From an uncultured Alistipes sp. (GTDB lineage: Bacteria > Bacteroidota > Bacteroidia > Bacteroidales > Rikenellaceae), in NCBI GenBank assembly GCA_937899895.1, contig CALBQR010000062.1:112203-176202 (forward strand): a stretch of DNA of 64,000 bases, given 5' to 3'. How positions within the stretch are numbered: position 1 is the stretch's first letter; the number at the start of each line of letters is the position of its first letter. A program made the translations under genes and the position numbers. Positions 51,559 through 60,500 of the stretch are shown here, piece after piece. The notes below the pieces were generated by a model. That model was not told the origin of the DNA. It searched no databases and was given only the letters and a program-made list of their open reading frames with translations.

Positions 51559-54018
51559 ATGAAAACTCTTTTCAGCTCACTCCTACTGATGCTCACCGTG
51601 CTGTGTTCATCAGCCATTGCTCAAAACGCAACCAGTTACACACTCGAAGGTCGCATCGTGGAGGCCACAACCGACAAAGCCATCGGCTACGCTACCGTGG
51701 CTCTTATGCAGACCGACTCGACCGTCGTGGCAGCCGTAGCCGCTGATGCCACGGGAGCGTTCAAGATCGGTGCAAAGGCCGAAGGCACATACCTGCTCCA
51801 AATCTCATCGGTCGGTTACACGACTCTCAACCGTGCGGTAGAGATAGTCGAGGAGCGCACCAAGTTGGGTAAAATTGCGCTGGAACAGGGAGTCGATATC
51901 GAGGAGGTCGTCGTAGCCGTACAGAAGCCGTTGATTGTAGCTGATGATGAGAAGATCGCTTATAGCGTTGAGAATGACCCCGATACACCGACAAGCCAGC
52001 TGGTCGATATTATGCGTAAGGTTCCGCAGTTGAGCGTCGATGCCGAGGGTAACGTACTACTGAATGGTCAGAGCGATTACAAGGTGTTGGTCAATGGTCG
52101 TTCGTCGTCGATGATGTCTAAGAACTTCAAGAGCGTTATCGAAAGTATGCCCGCCGGCTCGGTAAAGAGCATTGAGGTTATAACCAACCCCTCGACAAAA
52201 TATGAGGCCGAGGGTGTCGGCGGCATTATCAATATCATTACAGATCGCAAAGTGGCAGGTGGTTATAATGGTACGATCAACCTCTCGGCATCAACTCAAC
52301 GTTCGCTCTACGGCAATGCCTACATCGCGGCACAGATGGGCAAATTCTCGCTCTCGGCTTCGGTATATTCGTCAATAAACAAGGCTCGTAAATGGCATTT
52401 GAGCGATGGGTTCCGCGAAAATTTCGACGATCCGACAATGCACCTTATGACCTCATCGTCGCAATACAAGTACAAGGGATCATACACAGGCGTAAACTTA
52501 AATGCCAGCTACGAAATTGATACCCTCAACCTGCTCACTTTGGAGGGTGGTTACTATATGGGCAAATCGAAAAGCTATGCATACTCGACGACAGAGATCC
52601 ATTCAAAAGATGGTCAGCGCGTTATGGGCTACGACAACTATATGGATAGCCGCTACGACTACGACAGCTATTGGGCCGCAGCGAACTATCAGCGTACGTT
52701 CAATCGCAAGGATCACACACTGACCATTTCCTACGAGATGGATCTTACGCCTGATAAGGAAGAGCAACTCTACGACGTTTATAACACGTTCAACTACCCC
52801 ACCTCGGCACGCCGCCATTTGGGCGATAACGGCAGTTTCGACAACACCGTACAGATCGACTATTTCAACCCGATCAACAAGATGCACAACATCGAGGCGG
52901 GTACCAAGTATATCTATCGCCGCTACACAAACGACTCGCAGACCTCGCTGCGCAACGAGACGACCGACGAATTTGAGATTGCACCCGACTACCCGCGTAG
53001 CGATATGAACTATACGCAGAACATCTTGGCTCTCTATGCCGGTTATCACGTTAAAGGCAAGAAATTGACGGGTCGCGTCGGTGCTCGTATGGAGCAAGCG
53101 TGGAGCGACGTGGCAGTTATCACCGAAAATGATAAAATCACATATTCGCCCTCGTTATTCAACATAATTCCCTACGTGAGTGGCAATTACCGTCCCAACG
53201 ACGCAAATACACTTTCGCTCTCATACACCCAGCGACTCTCACGCCCAAGCCTTTGGCAGATGAATCCCTACCGCAACGAGTCGCCAATGAATGTCAATTA
53301 CGGCAACCCCGACCTCGACGCAACCGTTTCGCACTCGGTATCGCTCTCGTGGCGACGTTTCTCGTCGGCGTGGAATATCTCACTCGGCACAAGTGGCACA
53401 TTCTCGAACAATGCCGTCAATCAATATTCGTTCGTCGAAGATGGCGTACGACATATAACATACGACAACATAGCTCAACGCCAATCGTACGGACTTAATG
53501 CCACGATCGGTTATCGCAAAGATGTGAAATTCAGCATACAAATCAGTGGTCGAGGTGGTTACGACATAATCAAAGCCCCGACACTCAACCTCTCAAATAA
53601 AGGTTTCACCTACAACGCTTCGCTCTATACTTCGGCTGCTCTGTGGAAAGACGCAACAATCTTTGCCAGCGGTTACGCCTATCGTTTCGGATTGAGCCTC
53701 GAAAGCAATATGAAACAGACCTACTTCGCATATAGCTTTGGACTGCGCCAGCAACTCTTCAAAAAGAAGATGACCATAAGTTTCTCGGCTCACAACCCCT
53801 TTAATGCCGACTCGAAATTGACCCAGGTGATGCAGACCAACTCGTATCGCAGCGAGAATAGCTCGTGGCAACAGATGCGAATGTTCAACCTCTCGATCGG
53901 CTACCGTTTCGGCAAGACGCAGGTCAATGTCAAATCGACCAACCGTTCGATCCAAAACGACGATATGGACTCCTCGCGCGGTGGCAATAACGGCGCAGGC
54001 GGCGGACAAGGGATGTAA
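51559..54018 (+). CDS. TonB-dependent outer membrane protein with CarboxypepD-reg domain
   Basis: The 819-residue protein has a signal peptide and a CarboxypepD-reg-like domain (about 28-110, LEGRIVEATTDKAIGYATVALM). A short plug follows (DIMRKVPQLSVDAEGNVLLNG, VLVNGRSSSM, SIEVITNPSTKYEAEGVGGIINIIT), then an outer membrane barrel of the OMP_b-brl_3 type. The tail is Gly/Asn-rich (SRGGNNGAGGGQG). Members are poorly characterised and often respond to metal or envelope stress. No SusD partner is next to it. It stands alone with its own promoter and terminator. Confidence 0.88.
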   Translation: MKTLFSSLLLMLTVLCSSAIAQNATSYTLEGRIVEATTDKAIGYATVALMQTDSTVVAAVAADATGAFKIGAKAEGTYLLQISSVGYTTLNRAVEIVEERTKLGKIALEQGVDIEEVVVAVQKPLIVADDEKIAYSVENDPDTPTSQLVDIMRKVPQLSVDAEGNVLLNGQSDYKVLVNGRSSSMMSKNFKSVIESMPAGSVKSIEVITNPSTKYEAEGVGGIINIITDRKVAGGYNGTINLSASTQRSLYGNAYIAAQMGKFSLSASVYSSINKARKWHLSDGFRENFDDPTMHLMTSSSQYKYKGSYTGVNLNASYEIDTLNLLTLEGGYYMGKSKSYAYSTTEIHSKDGQRVMGYDNYMDSRYDYDSYWAAANYQRTFNRKDHTLTISYEMDLTPDKEEQLYDVYNTFNYPTSARRHLGDNGSFDNTVQIDYFNPINKMHNIEAGTKYIYRRYTNDSQTSLRNETTDEFEIAPDYPRSDMNYTQNILALYAGYHVKGKKLTGRVGARMEQAWSDVAVITENDKITYSPSLFNIIPYVSGNYRPNDANTLSLSYTQRLSRPSLWQMNPYRNESPMNVNYGNPDLDATVSHSVSLSWRRFSSAWNISLGTSGTFSNNAVNQYSFVEDGVRHITYDNIAQRQSYGLNATIGYRKDVKFSIQISGRGGYDIIKAPTLNLSNKGFTYNASLYTSAALWKDATIFASGYAYRFGLSLESNMKQTYFAYSFGLRQQLFKKKMTISFSAHNPFNADSKLTQVMQTNSYRSENSSWQQMRMFNLSIGYRFGKTQVNVKSTNRSIQNDDMDSSRGGNNGAGGGQGM

Positions 54019-54067
54019 CTAATCGGCCTCTTCGGCAAGCATCATACATTAATTAGGTTTAAGCGAG

Positions 54068-54104
54068 GATGCCCTGCCCGATAGTATAAATCGGGCAGGG
54101 CATC
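54068..54104. terminator. Terminator between the outer membrane protein and PepSY genes
   Basis: GATGCCCTGCCCGAT pairs perfectly with ATCGGGCAGGGCATC around a 7-nt loop, followed by TCTCTTTT on the plus strand. Confidence 0.88.
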
Positions 54105-54124
54105 TCTCTTTTGGCAGGCGACAA

Positions 54125-54553
54125 CTAATCATCGACCTTTACCATCTGCCCCGAAGCGTTGAAGTGCAACTCTCGGTCGTCAGAAAGGTCGATCTCATAG
54201 CCGCGAGCATCCCTCTCGACCTGCACCATTATCGCATTGGGGTAGTTCGCTTTGGTCTGATTCACAATGGTATCGGGGACCAAACCCGCAGGCACGGCAC
54301 CCTGCGACGAACGCACTTTGGTCCATTCGCCATTGCCGTCGAAATCAATCTTCGCACCGTCAGAAAAACGCACCTCATACTCCTTGCGCCAATCATTATC
54401 CTCCTCGATCGAAATCACTTTATCGCGCGCGAAGTACTTTTCGATAAAATTGCGCGCTTTTTGCGGTAGCTCCGCATAGGGGATCTCCTTCTCGTGCGCC
54501 ATTGCCACCAATGTCAAAAGTGCGACAGCGACTGTCATAACAATTTTTCTCAT
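54125..54553 (-). CDS. PepSY-like domain periplasmic protein
   Basis: The 142-residue protein has signal peptide MRKIVMTVAVALLTLVAMA and two tandem PepSY-like repeats. The first is around ELPQKARNFIEKYFARDKVISIEEDNDWRKEYEVRFSDG, the second around VPDTIVNQTKANYPNAIMVQVERDARGYEIDLSD. Each has the helix plus beta-hairpin pattern and the D..EYEV/GYEIDL strand. Such proteins are secreted or periplasmic inhibitors or sensors of unknown target in Bacteroidetes. It faces the TonB-type gene convergently. Confidence 0.86.
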   Translation of the reverse strand: MRKIVMTVAVALLTLVAMAHEKEIPYAELPQKARNFIEKYFARDKVISIEEDNDWRKEYEVRFSDGAKIDFDGNGEWTKVRSSQGAVPAGLVPDTIVNQTKANYPNAIMVQVERDARGYEIDLSDDRELHFNASGQMVKVDD

Positions 54554-54599
54554 CTCGATTCAATTTTTTTGGTTCGATACGTTCGGTCGCAAATAGCGT

Positions 54600-54806
54600 G
54601 CAAAAAGTCTTAAACGTCGTTCGGACTGTAATTTTTGGCCTGACAACGAAATTGTGGCACAAATCTTGCCCCAACATATAGCGTTGCGGTACCAGCCGTG
54701 CCGCAACAAAAGGTTTCTTCATTTATTTAAGTTTGGGTTAGTAGTTTTAAGGGTGAAAATCCCTTGAAGACGGGAGGCTGTCGCGAGATACCCTCCCGCC
54801 TTTTTT
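54600..54806 (+). ncRNA. Candidate structured small RNA ending in a terminator
   Basis: No gene precedes the plus-strand terminator at 54771-54806 (CGGGAGG with CCTCCCG, then six T). Upstream lie a 10-bp hairpin GTTGCGGTAC/GTGCCGCAAC with a CAGCC loop (54683-54707) and a small AAGGG/CCCTT hairpin (54750-54766). The 5' end is guessed; a near -7 box (TAATTTTTG) occurs near 54630. It does not resemble an RNA family I know. Confidence 0.35.
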
Positions 54807-54826
54807 GTTTTTCAGGTGGAAATTTG

Positions 54827-54834
54827 TAACTTTG
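54827..54834 (+). promoter_or_regulatory. -7 box of the tyrosine recombinase gene
   Basis: TAACTTTG is followed 23 bp later by the ATG at 54858, which argues against the upstream ATG at 54816. Confidence 0.6.
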
Positions 54835-54857
54835 TCTGTACGCAAACTGCCCGCGCA

Positions 54858-55835
54858 ATGATCAACCGTTTTATCGAATATATTACCGTCGAACGACGAC
54901 TTTCGCCCCTCACCGTGCGCAACTATCGCCGCGATGTGGAGCAGTTTGTGGCATTCGTAACGGGCGACGGCAAGCGCGAGTTCGTACCCAATGATATCTC
55001 ACGCGACGATGTGGTCGAGTGGATCGAATCGCTCTCGCGCAAGCCCAAAGATGACGAGAGCACGCTCCACCGTTCAAAGCGCGGCGAGGCCCTCTCTGCC
55101 GCCTCGATCAATCGCACGTTAGCCTCGGTACGCGCATTCTACCGCTGGATGCGCAACAACAACCTCGCGCAGGTCGATCCCTTTGCATCGATTCCGCGAA
55201 ATAGCACCCCCAAACGCCTTCCGACATACATCGCGGCGAAACGTATGACGGAGATTGCCGTAGATAGCGAGGTGCGTTGCGGCAGCGAGGATCTCGACAC
55301 AAAACGTAATGCGCTTATTATTTTGATGTTCCTAACGACGGGATTGCGTCTTTCGGAGCTGATTGCCATCGATCGCGACCACTTCTCGGCCAACTACACC
55401 TCGCTCCGCGTTCGAGGAAAGGGCGACAAAGATCGAGTTGTCCCGATAATCGAGATTGTACGCGAAAAAATTTTGGACTACCTCGACACAATTTCAAGGC
55501 AAAATATTTGCATTTTTGACAAAAAAGCACTATTTTTAACACAGAAAGGTAAGCGAATTTCGCGCACGACGCTTTATCGCGTCATACATAGCGAGTTAGC
55601 GGCATACAAAGTGAAGGGGCGCAAGAGTCCGCACGTGCTGCGCCACACATTCGCCACGCATCTGCTTGAAGGAGGTGCCGACATACGCGAAATTCAGATG
55701 CTTTTGGGCCACTCGTCGCTCGCCGCAACGCAGCGATATACCCACACAAGTATCTCCTCGCTCCGCCGTGCATACAACGTCGCCCACCCCCACCAACGGG
55801 GTCGAAAGGGGTCGAAGGAGGAGGATAGCAAGTAG
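54858..55835 (+). CDS. Tyrosine recombinase, Xer type
   Basis: 325 residues from ATG 54858 (MINRFIEYITVERRLSPLTVRNYRRDV). The N-terminal SAM-like DNA-binding domain is about 1-100. The catalytic domain carries Arg in TTGLRLSEL, Lys in the beta-hairpin RGKGDKDR, HVLRHTFATHLLEGGADIREIQMLLGHSSLAATQRYTH with His/Arg/His and the Tyr nucleophile. The length and lack of element genes suggest a housekeeping XerC/D-like enzyme, not an ICE integrase. It is followed by hpf at 108 bp, a pairing I recall as common in Bacteroidetes. Confidence 0.88.
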   Translation: MINRFIEYITVERRLSPLTVRNYRRDVEQFVAFVTGDGKREFVPNDISRDDVVEWIESLSRKPKDDESTLHRSKRGEALSAASINRTLASVRAFYRWMRNNNLAQVDPFASIPRNSTPKRLPTYIAAKRMTEIAVDSEVRCGSEDLDTKRNALIILMFLTTGLRLSELIAIDRDHFSANYTSLRVRGKGDKDRVVPIIEIVREKILDYLDTISRQNICIFDKKALFLTQKGKRISRTTLYRVIHSELAAYKVKGRKSPHVLRHTFATHLLEGGADIREIQMLLGHSSLAATQRYTHTSISSLRRAYNVAHPHQRGRKGSKEEDSK

Positions 55836-55942
55836 CGTGGGATTAGATGCGGGGCAAAAGCATTGAGCAAGCAACTTTGCGTGTAGGACTTCGTGATGAA
55901 GACCGAATCGCTTTAATATAAACGTAATTAGGAGGATTAATT

Positions 55943-56239
55943 ATGAACGTACAGATTCAATCCGTGAAATTCGATGCCGACAAGAAGTTGGTCGAATTCG
56001 TAGAGAAAAAGATGTCGAAACTCGATCGTTTTGCAGAGCGTGCCACCTCGGCCGACGTGATCCTGAAACTCGACAAGGACAATGATCGCGGAAACAAAGT
56101 CGCAGTAATTACAGTGAATATGCCTGGCGACGAGTTAGTGGCAGAGAGCCAGTGCAAGACGTTCGAAGAAGCTGTCGATCAGTCGATTGACGCAATCAAG
56201 AAGCAGCTCGAAAAGCATAAGGAGAAGTGGGCCAAGTAG
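55943..56239 (+). CDS. hpf: Ribosome hibernation promoting factor (short HPF/RaiA)
   Basis: The 98-residue protein has the beta-alpha-beta fold with MNVQIQSVKFDADKKLVEFVEKKMSKL and a basic C-terminal helix (DAIKKQLEKHKEKWAK). It is the short form without the long-HPF tail. It binds the 30S decoding centre in stationary phase and forms 100S dimers or inactive 70S. AGGAGG lies at 55930-55935, 7 nt before the ATG, a rare Shine-Dalgarno-like site in this genome. A terminator follows. Confidence 0.92.
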   Translation: MNVQIQSVKFDADKKLVEFVEKKMSKLDRFAERATSADVILKLDKDNDRGNKVAVITVNMPGDELVAESQCKTFEEAVDQSIDAIKKQLEKHKEKWAK

Positions 56240-56277
56240 GCCGCGTGTGCTCCGAATAAGTGATAAACAACTATCAG

Positions 56278-56306
56278 CCTGATCCCATTGCGGGGTCAGG
56301 TTTTTT
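56278..56306 (+). terminator. Terminator after hpf
   Basis: CCTGATCCC pairs with GGGGTCAGG around ATTGC, followed by TTTTTT. Confidence 0.85.
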
Positions 56307-56325
56307 GTTGAAATATGGTTTAGGA

Positions 56326-57222
56326 TCAGATCAATAGCGAGAAACCGAACACGACACACGCCGCAATCGTAAGCATCGATAACTGCGGCAAACGGCAATC
56401 AAGTTCGCGACCCGTAGCACGCCACACACCGCGCAGATGTCCGATAAACAGCGGCAAAAAGAGCCAGAAAACATAACCCGCCCACGCTACTCCACGCAAC
56501 AAACAGAAAATCGTCAGCAGTGCAAATGGCAGCAGTTCCAGCAGGCATTGATAGATTTTTGCTCGTCGCTCACCGAGTAGAAGCGGTACGGTTATTCGAT
56601 TCTTGCGATCGCTCTCCATATCGCGTATATTATTGATATTCAGCACGCCAACCGACCACAAGCCACAAGCCGACGCAGGCAGTGCAACGGCCCAATCAAC
56701 CTCGGAGGTCATCAAAAAGTATCCGCCAATGGTCGAGAGCAATCCAAAAAAGAGGAATACAAACAGATCGCCCAGCCCCATATAACCGTAAGGTTTGCGA
56801 CCGAGCGTATAGCCAAGAGCCGCCACAATTGCCACACCGCCAAGCGCAAGCATCACCACTCCATCGCTCGAAAAAAGCGACTGAAACGAACTCGCTACCA
56901 ACGCGACGCCACTTATAGCTGCGAGTGCTATCAGCCAGACAATCAGTTGTTTCATCTCCGAGATCGATATCTCGCCGCTCTGCAATGAGTAGATCATTCC
57001 CTGACGCTCGTCAGAATCGGTGCCACGCAGCGTATCGCCCAATTCGTTGGCCACATTCGAGAGGATTTGCAATAGTAACACCGTCAAAATCGCCAACGCA
57101 AAACGCAACAAATGGAACTCCCCTGCTCTGGCAGCCAACAGTGTTCCAAGAACGATGCCTGCCACCGAGAGAGGTAAGGTGCGCAAGCGAAATGAACGAA
57201 GATATGATTTTATTTTACTCAT
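56326..57222 (-). CDS. menA: 1,4-dihydroxy-2-naphthoate polyprenyltransferase
   Basis: The 298-residue UbiA-family protein has about eight to nine membrane helices and two Asp-rich motifs: ILSNVANELGDTLRGTDSDE and LNINNIRDMESDRKNR. These bind the prenyl diphosphate with Mg2+. It prenylates 1,4-dihydroxy-2-naphthoate, giving demethylmenaquinone. Menaquinone is the electron carrier for the complex II encoded at 8.0-11.5 kb. Its start overlaps the end of the TlpA-like gene by 8 bp, so they are cotranscribed. Confidence 0.93.
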   Translation of the reverse strand: MSKIKSYLRSFRLRTLPLSVAGIVLGTLLAARAGEFHLLRFALAILTVLLLQILSNVANELGDTLRGTDSDERQGMIYSLQSGEISISEMKQLIVWLIALAAISGVALVASSFQSLFSSDGVVMLALGGVAIVAALGYTLGRKPYGYMGLGDLFVFLFFGLLSTIGGYFLMTSEVDWAVALPASACGLWSVGVLNINNIRDMESDRKNRITVPLLLGERRAKIYQCLLELLPFALLTIFCLLRGVAWAGYVFWLFLPLFIGHLRGVWRATGRELDCRLPQLSMLTIAACVVFGFSLLI

Positions 57223-58708
57223 TTACAACGTTTTGCAATTTATCAGTTTCACTTATTCGCTGGCTATTCTCACGAGCTAACTCCTCGACATAGCCGCCCA
57301 AAATACCATCAATCAGATCATTCGACGAGGGCCACTGGACATTCTCATTGATGATCTTGCCGCCACTCAAAACGAAGAATCGCGGGAAACTGCGGATACG
57401 GATATAGCGATCCAAGACCACCTGCGCCTCATCGTCGAGCCAATAGTTTGCCGAACGATTTTCGGGCTGATCGACCGTCAGCATCCACTGAATGTAAGGT
57501 GAAGATACACAGAGCGATACAAATTTCACACCACGCCCTTCGAGGCGGCGCTCCATACGACGCAGATGTTTCATCTCACGAAGACAGGGCGGACACCACG
57601 TAGCCCACACATCGACATAGATCACCTCGCGGTGCGACTCGGCCAGCAGTCGCTCGAAGGAGTGTTCGGTAAAACGGCGCATATCGGCTCGCTCGCCACG
57701 CGCAACACGCAGATCATCAAGCCACAAAATCATCCTATCGCTCACATATTGGCAGTCGTGGGTCTGTTCAAGTAGGCTGACAAAAGTTTGATAATTAGCA
57801 TTATACGCCACACCATAGATCGCGCCACCCACAATTTCGCGCGTTGTTACACTCGCATCTACCTTTGCCAATTGAGCCAACGCAGCCGCATAGGCACCCG
57901 CACGATCGTGGCGCAGAAGGTAGTTGGCCGCAACGGGATTCGCCTCGATATATTGATCACGCACAACTGCCGAGAGATAACGGCAATAGTCCATCGCAAT
58001 TCGTCCCACAGAGTCGATCGGAAAAAGCCTCGTATCGTAAAGTTGCGCAAGCGAAAAGCTGTCTTTCAGATTGTTACGACGAGCATACTCGACCGCATAC
58101 AGACCATTTCGATAGATAATCTCGGACTCCGCCCAACGGCGCAACGACTCCGAAGACTCACTCAATGCACTCTCCATCTTCGATCGTTCGATCTCGATAT
58201 TGCGCTTCAAAACATCCACAAATTTATCGGCAGAGGTGGTCGTATAGGAGGGAGTAAAACTATCGAAACGCATATCATTCAGATAGTTACGCAGCTCCTC
58301 ATTACGTCGGGCTGCCGATCCCGAAAATCGGGGCGTTGAGTCGATATGCTCGATCTCGACCGATTCATCAGGGGCAATCAGCACCTGCGCCAAAAGTTTG
58401 TTTCCGCGAAATATCTCCACCTCCGTCAAAGCTTCAAGTGGCAGTTCGGCCTCGAAACGACCTTCATCGACCTGCGCAACATATTGTTGCTCACCGAGAT
58501 AGACATCCCCATAACTAAATACCACACGCCCGCCATCGGACTCTGCAAGCGAACCGGCGATCTTCGCTATCGAGTTGGTGGCACCCTTCGCCTGCGGTGT
58601 CGCGATCAGAGACTCCGAACTCGGCATCGCAAAAACAGAAACGACCGATACCGCGATGGTAGCAACCATCGACAGCATCAGTCGTAAAGTCCTGCGCATC
58701 AGCAACAT
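57215..58708 (-). CDS. TlpA-like periplasmic thioredoxin-fold protein
   Basis: The 497-residue protein has a signal peptide (LMLSMVATIAVSVVSVFA), a beta-rich DUF4369-like N-terminal domain (about 45-130) and a helical middle (about 130-330). A C-terminal thioredoxin fold follows with WATWCPPCLREM, giving an intact redox pair. It is probably a periplasmic disulfide reductase; cytochrome or lipoprotein partners are unknown. It begins 6 bp after meaB and overlaps menA. It resembles the 510-residue protein at 43.1 kb in domain order. Confidence 0.87.
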   Translation of the reverse strand: MLLMRRTLRLMLSMVATIAVSVVSVFAMPSSESLIATPQAKGATNSIAKIAGSLAESDGGRVVFSYGDVYLGEQQYVAQVDEGRFEAELPLEALTEVEIFRGNKLLAQVLIAPDESVEIEHIDSTPRFSGSAARRNEELRNYLNDMRFDSFTPSYTTTSADKFVDVLKRNIEIERSKMESALSESSESLRRWAESEIIYRNGLYAVEYARRNNLKDSFSLAQLYDTRLFPIDSVGRIAMDYCRYLSAVVRDQYIEANPVAANYLLRHDRAGAYAAALAQLAKVDASVTTREIVGGAIYGVAYNANYQTFVSLLEQTHDCQYVSDRMILWLDDLRVARGERADMRRFTEHSFERLLAESHREVIYVDVWATWCPPCLREMKHLRRMERRLEGRGVKFVSLCVSSPYIQWMLTVDQPENRSANYWLDDEAQVVLDRYIRIRSFPRFFVLSGGKIINENVQWPSSNDLIDGILGGYVEELARENSQRISETDKLQNVVNE

Positions 58709-58714
58709 CTGCGC

Positions 58715-59830
58715 CTATTTTTTCTCTCCGAAATAGAGGTCAAGCAACTCCTTTGCGGCAACGAATGAACTGATCTGATCGCCTAATACGCGCTTCTCGT
58801 ACTCCGGAATAAGCCCCTCGATCTTATCGTTCAGATAGAACGAGCTACGCAGCGCATCGTTGATCGTTTCGTACATCCAATACTTATTCTGGCGATTGCG
58901 GTTGTGGCGGAAATAGCCATTGGCCTGAATAAAATCGAGGTACTCCTCAACTCCCTTCCAGACCTCCTCCAAGCCCACTCTATCGAGCGACGAGCAGGTG
59001 AACACCTGCGGACGCCACTCCGATTCGGGCATCGGGAACAACATCAGCGCATTCTGGAACTGACGACGTGCCAACTTCGCACGCAGCACATTCTCGCCAT
59101 CGGCCTTTGTAATCACCATTATATCAGCCATCTCCATAATACCGCGCTTGATACCCTGCAACTCATCGCCCGCACCGGCAATCTGCAACAACATAAACAT
59201 ATCGACCATCGAATGTACAGCCGTTTCGGACTGGCCCACACCCACAGTCTCGATAAAGATTACATCGAAGCCCGCAGCCTCGCACAGCACCACCGTCTCG
59301 CGGGTCTTGCGAGCCACACCGCCCAACGAGCCCGCCGAGGGCGAAGGGCGAATAAAGATATCGGGATTCGACGAGATGCTCTCCATACGGGTCTTATCGC
59401 CGAGGATTGAGCCACCGCTACGCTCCGAGCTGGGGTCGATAGCCAACACCGCCAACTTATGGCGCAACGATGTTACCATATTGCCCACCGCCTCGATAAA
59501 GGTCGATTTACCCGCACCCGGAACGCCCGTAATACCGATACGTACCGACTTGCCGCTATACGGCAGACAGCGTTCGATGATCTGCTGCGCCATTGCATAG
59601 TGGTCGGGGTTATTGTTCTCGATGAGCGTAATTGCCTGCGAAAGGATGGTAATATCTGCTGCCAAAATACCGCGCACATAGTCATCAACCGTCAGACGCG
59701 GCTTGCGCTTGCGCACAAAATAGGGATTGACAATGGGCTGATCATTAACACCTTCGGCAACGCTCAACGCGCTATCGTGATGTGCATCGCAATGCTCCTT
59801 CTCGTAATGTTCAATCTTGGTAAAGGCCAT
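58715..59830 (-). CDS. meaB: Methylmalonyl-CoA mutase-associated GTPase MeaB
   Basis: The 371-residue G3E GTPase has Walker A GITGVPGAGKSTFIEA, AIDPSSERSGGSILGDKTRM, FIETVGVGQSE and the NKXD-equivalent ITKAD. It loads and protects adenosylcobalamin on methylmalonyl-CoA mutase, part of the succinate-to-propionate route. The mutase genes are not in this window. It is second in a four-gene minus-strand unit. Confidence 0.94.
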   Translation of the reverse strand: MAFTKIEHYEKEHCDAHHDSALSVAEGVNDQPIVNPYFVRKRKPRLTVDDYVRGILAADITILSQAITLIENNNPDHYAMAQQIIERCLPYSGKSVRIGITGVPGAGKSTFIEAVGNMVTSLRHKLAVLAIDPSSERSGGSILGDKTRMESISSNPDIFIRPSPSAGSLGGVARKTRETVVLCEAAGFDVIFIETVGVGQSETAVHSMVDMFMLLQIAGAGDELQGIKRGIMEMADIMVITKADGENVLRAKLARRQFQNALMLFPMPESEWRPQVFTCSSLDRVGLEEVWKGVEEYLDFIQANGYFRHNRNRQNKYWMYETINDALRSSFYLNDKIEGLIPEYEKRVLGDQISSFVAAKELLDLYFGEKK

Positions 59831-59857
59831 TATTTGGGTTTGATTTTTGGGGTTTCT

Positions 59858-60322
59858 CTATTTTAAGTTATCTCTAATTATCTTTTCGGTAGCCAACATC
59901 GGGTTGCCGATCCAGCAGGCACGACCCTTGCGATCGATCAACACCCCGAATGGGACATATCTGATTCCGTAGGCCGAAAAGATACGGCCCGAAGGGTCGA
60001 TAGCCACATAAAACTTCTGGCTCATATAGCGCGCCAACGTGGGGGCGATACGCTCCTTCGGCTCCATTGCGACAACGACAATTCGCTCGTTCTGCATCGT
60101 GCGGGCCAGCGAGTCGATATGTGGCAACGCATCGACACAGGGCCGACTCTCGGTGTGATAGAAGATGACCAACGTGGCTCGACGATCATCCTCGGTAGGT
60201 TGCGCACCCAGCCACTCCGTCGGGCGCAATTCGGGCACACGCTCGCCAATGACGATCTCCTGCGCACGCAGGGCGACAGTGGTCAGCAACCAGATCAGCG
60301 TAAGGAGTATAGTTCGTTTCAT
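59858..60322 (-). CDS. Thioredoxin-fold (TlpA/AhpC-like) protein with a single active-site cysteine
   Basis: 154 residues from ATG 60322 (MKRTILLTLIWLLTTVALRA, a signal peptide; the longer frame to 60376 lacks support). The thioredoxin fold is clear (LVIFYHTESRPCVDALPHIDSLA; YGIRYVPFGVLIDRKGR with the cis-Pro region). The usual CxxC is replaced by SRPC, so the N-terminal, attacking cysteine is missing. It may be a monothiol redox protein or a non-redox binding protein. It is first in the unit with meaB (27 bp), the TlpA-like gene and menA. Confidence 0.83.
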   Translation of the reverse strand: MKRTILLTLIWLLTTVALRAQEIVIGERVPELRPTEWLGAQPTEDDRRATLVIFYHTESRPCVDALPHIDSLARTMQNERIVVVAMEPKERIAPTLARYMSQKFYVAIDPSGRIFSAYGIRYVPFGVLIDRKGRACWIGNPMLATEKIIRDNLK

Positions 60323-60393
60323 AGGTGCCAAATTTTGATTCTTACAAACGATACACACGTGCGCGAGCACTCGCACGCGCGCAATTCTTACTG

Positions 60394-60401
60394 CGAAGAT
60401 A
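60394..60401 (-). promoter_or_regulatory. Possible -7 box of the four-gene unit
   Basis: The minus strand reads TATCTTCG, one base off consensus. The leader contains a GC-rich hairpin CGTGCG/CGCACG (60358-60377). Confidence 0.4.
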
Positions 60402-60500
60402 ACGAATAATTATCGAACAACCTACCCCGCGAGCGATTATTTTTCATTTTGGGGCGTGTTCGACCACTTTTTCAGCCTTCGCCCATAGCGTTTTAGGTGC

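Noticed and set aside
54858..55835. Integrative element signalled by the tyrosine recombinase
   Set aside because: Flanking genes are housekeeping, there is no tRNA target or cargo, and the protein has Xer-like length.
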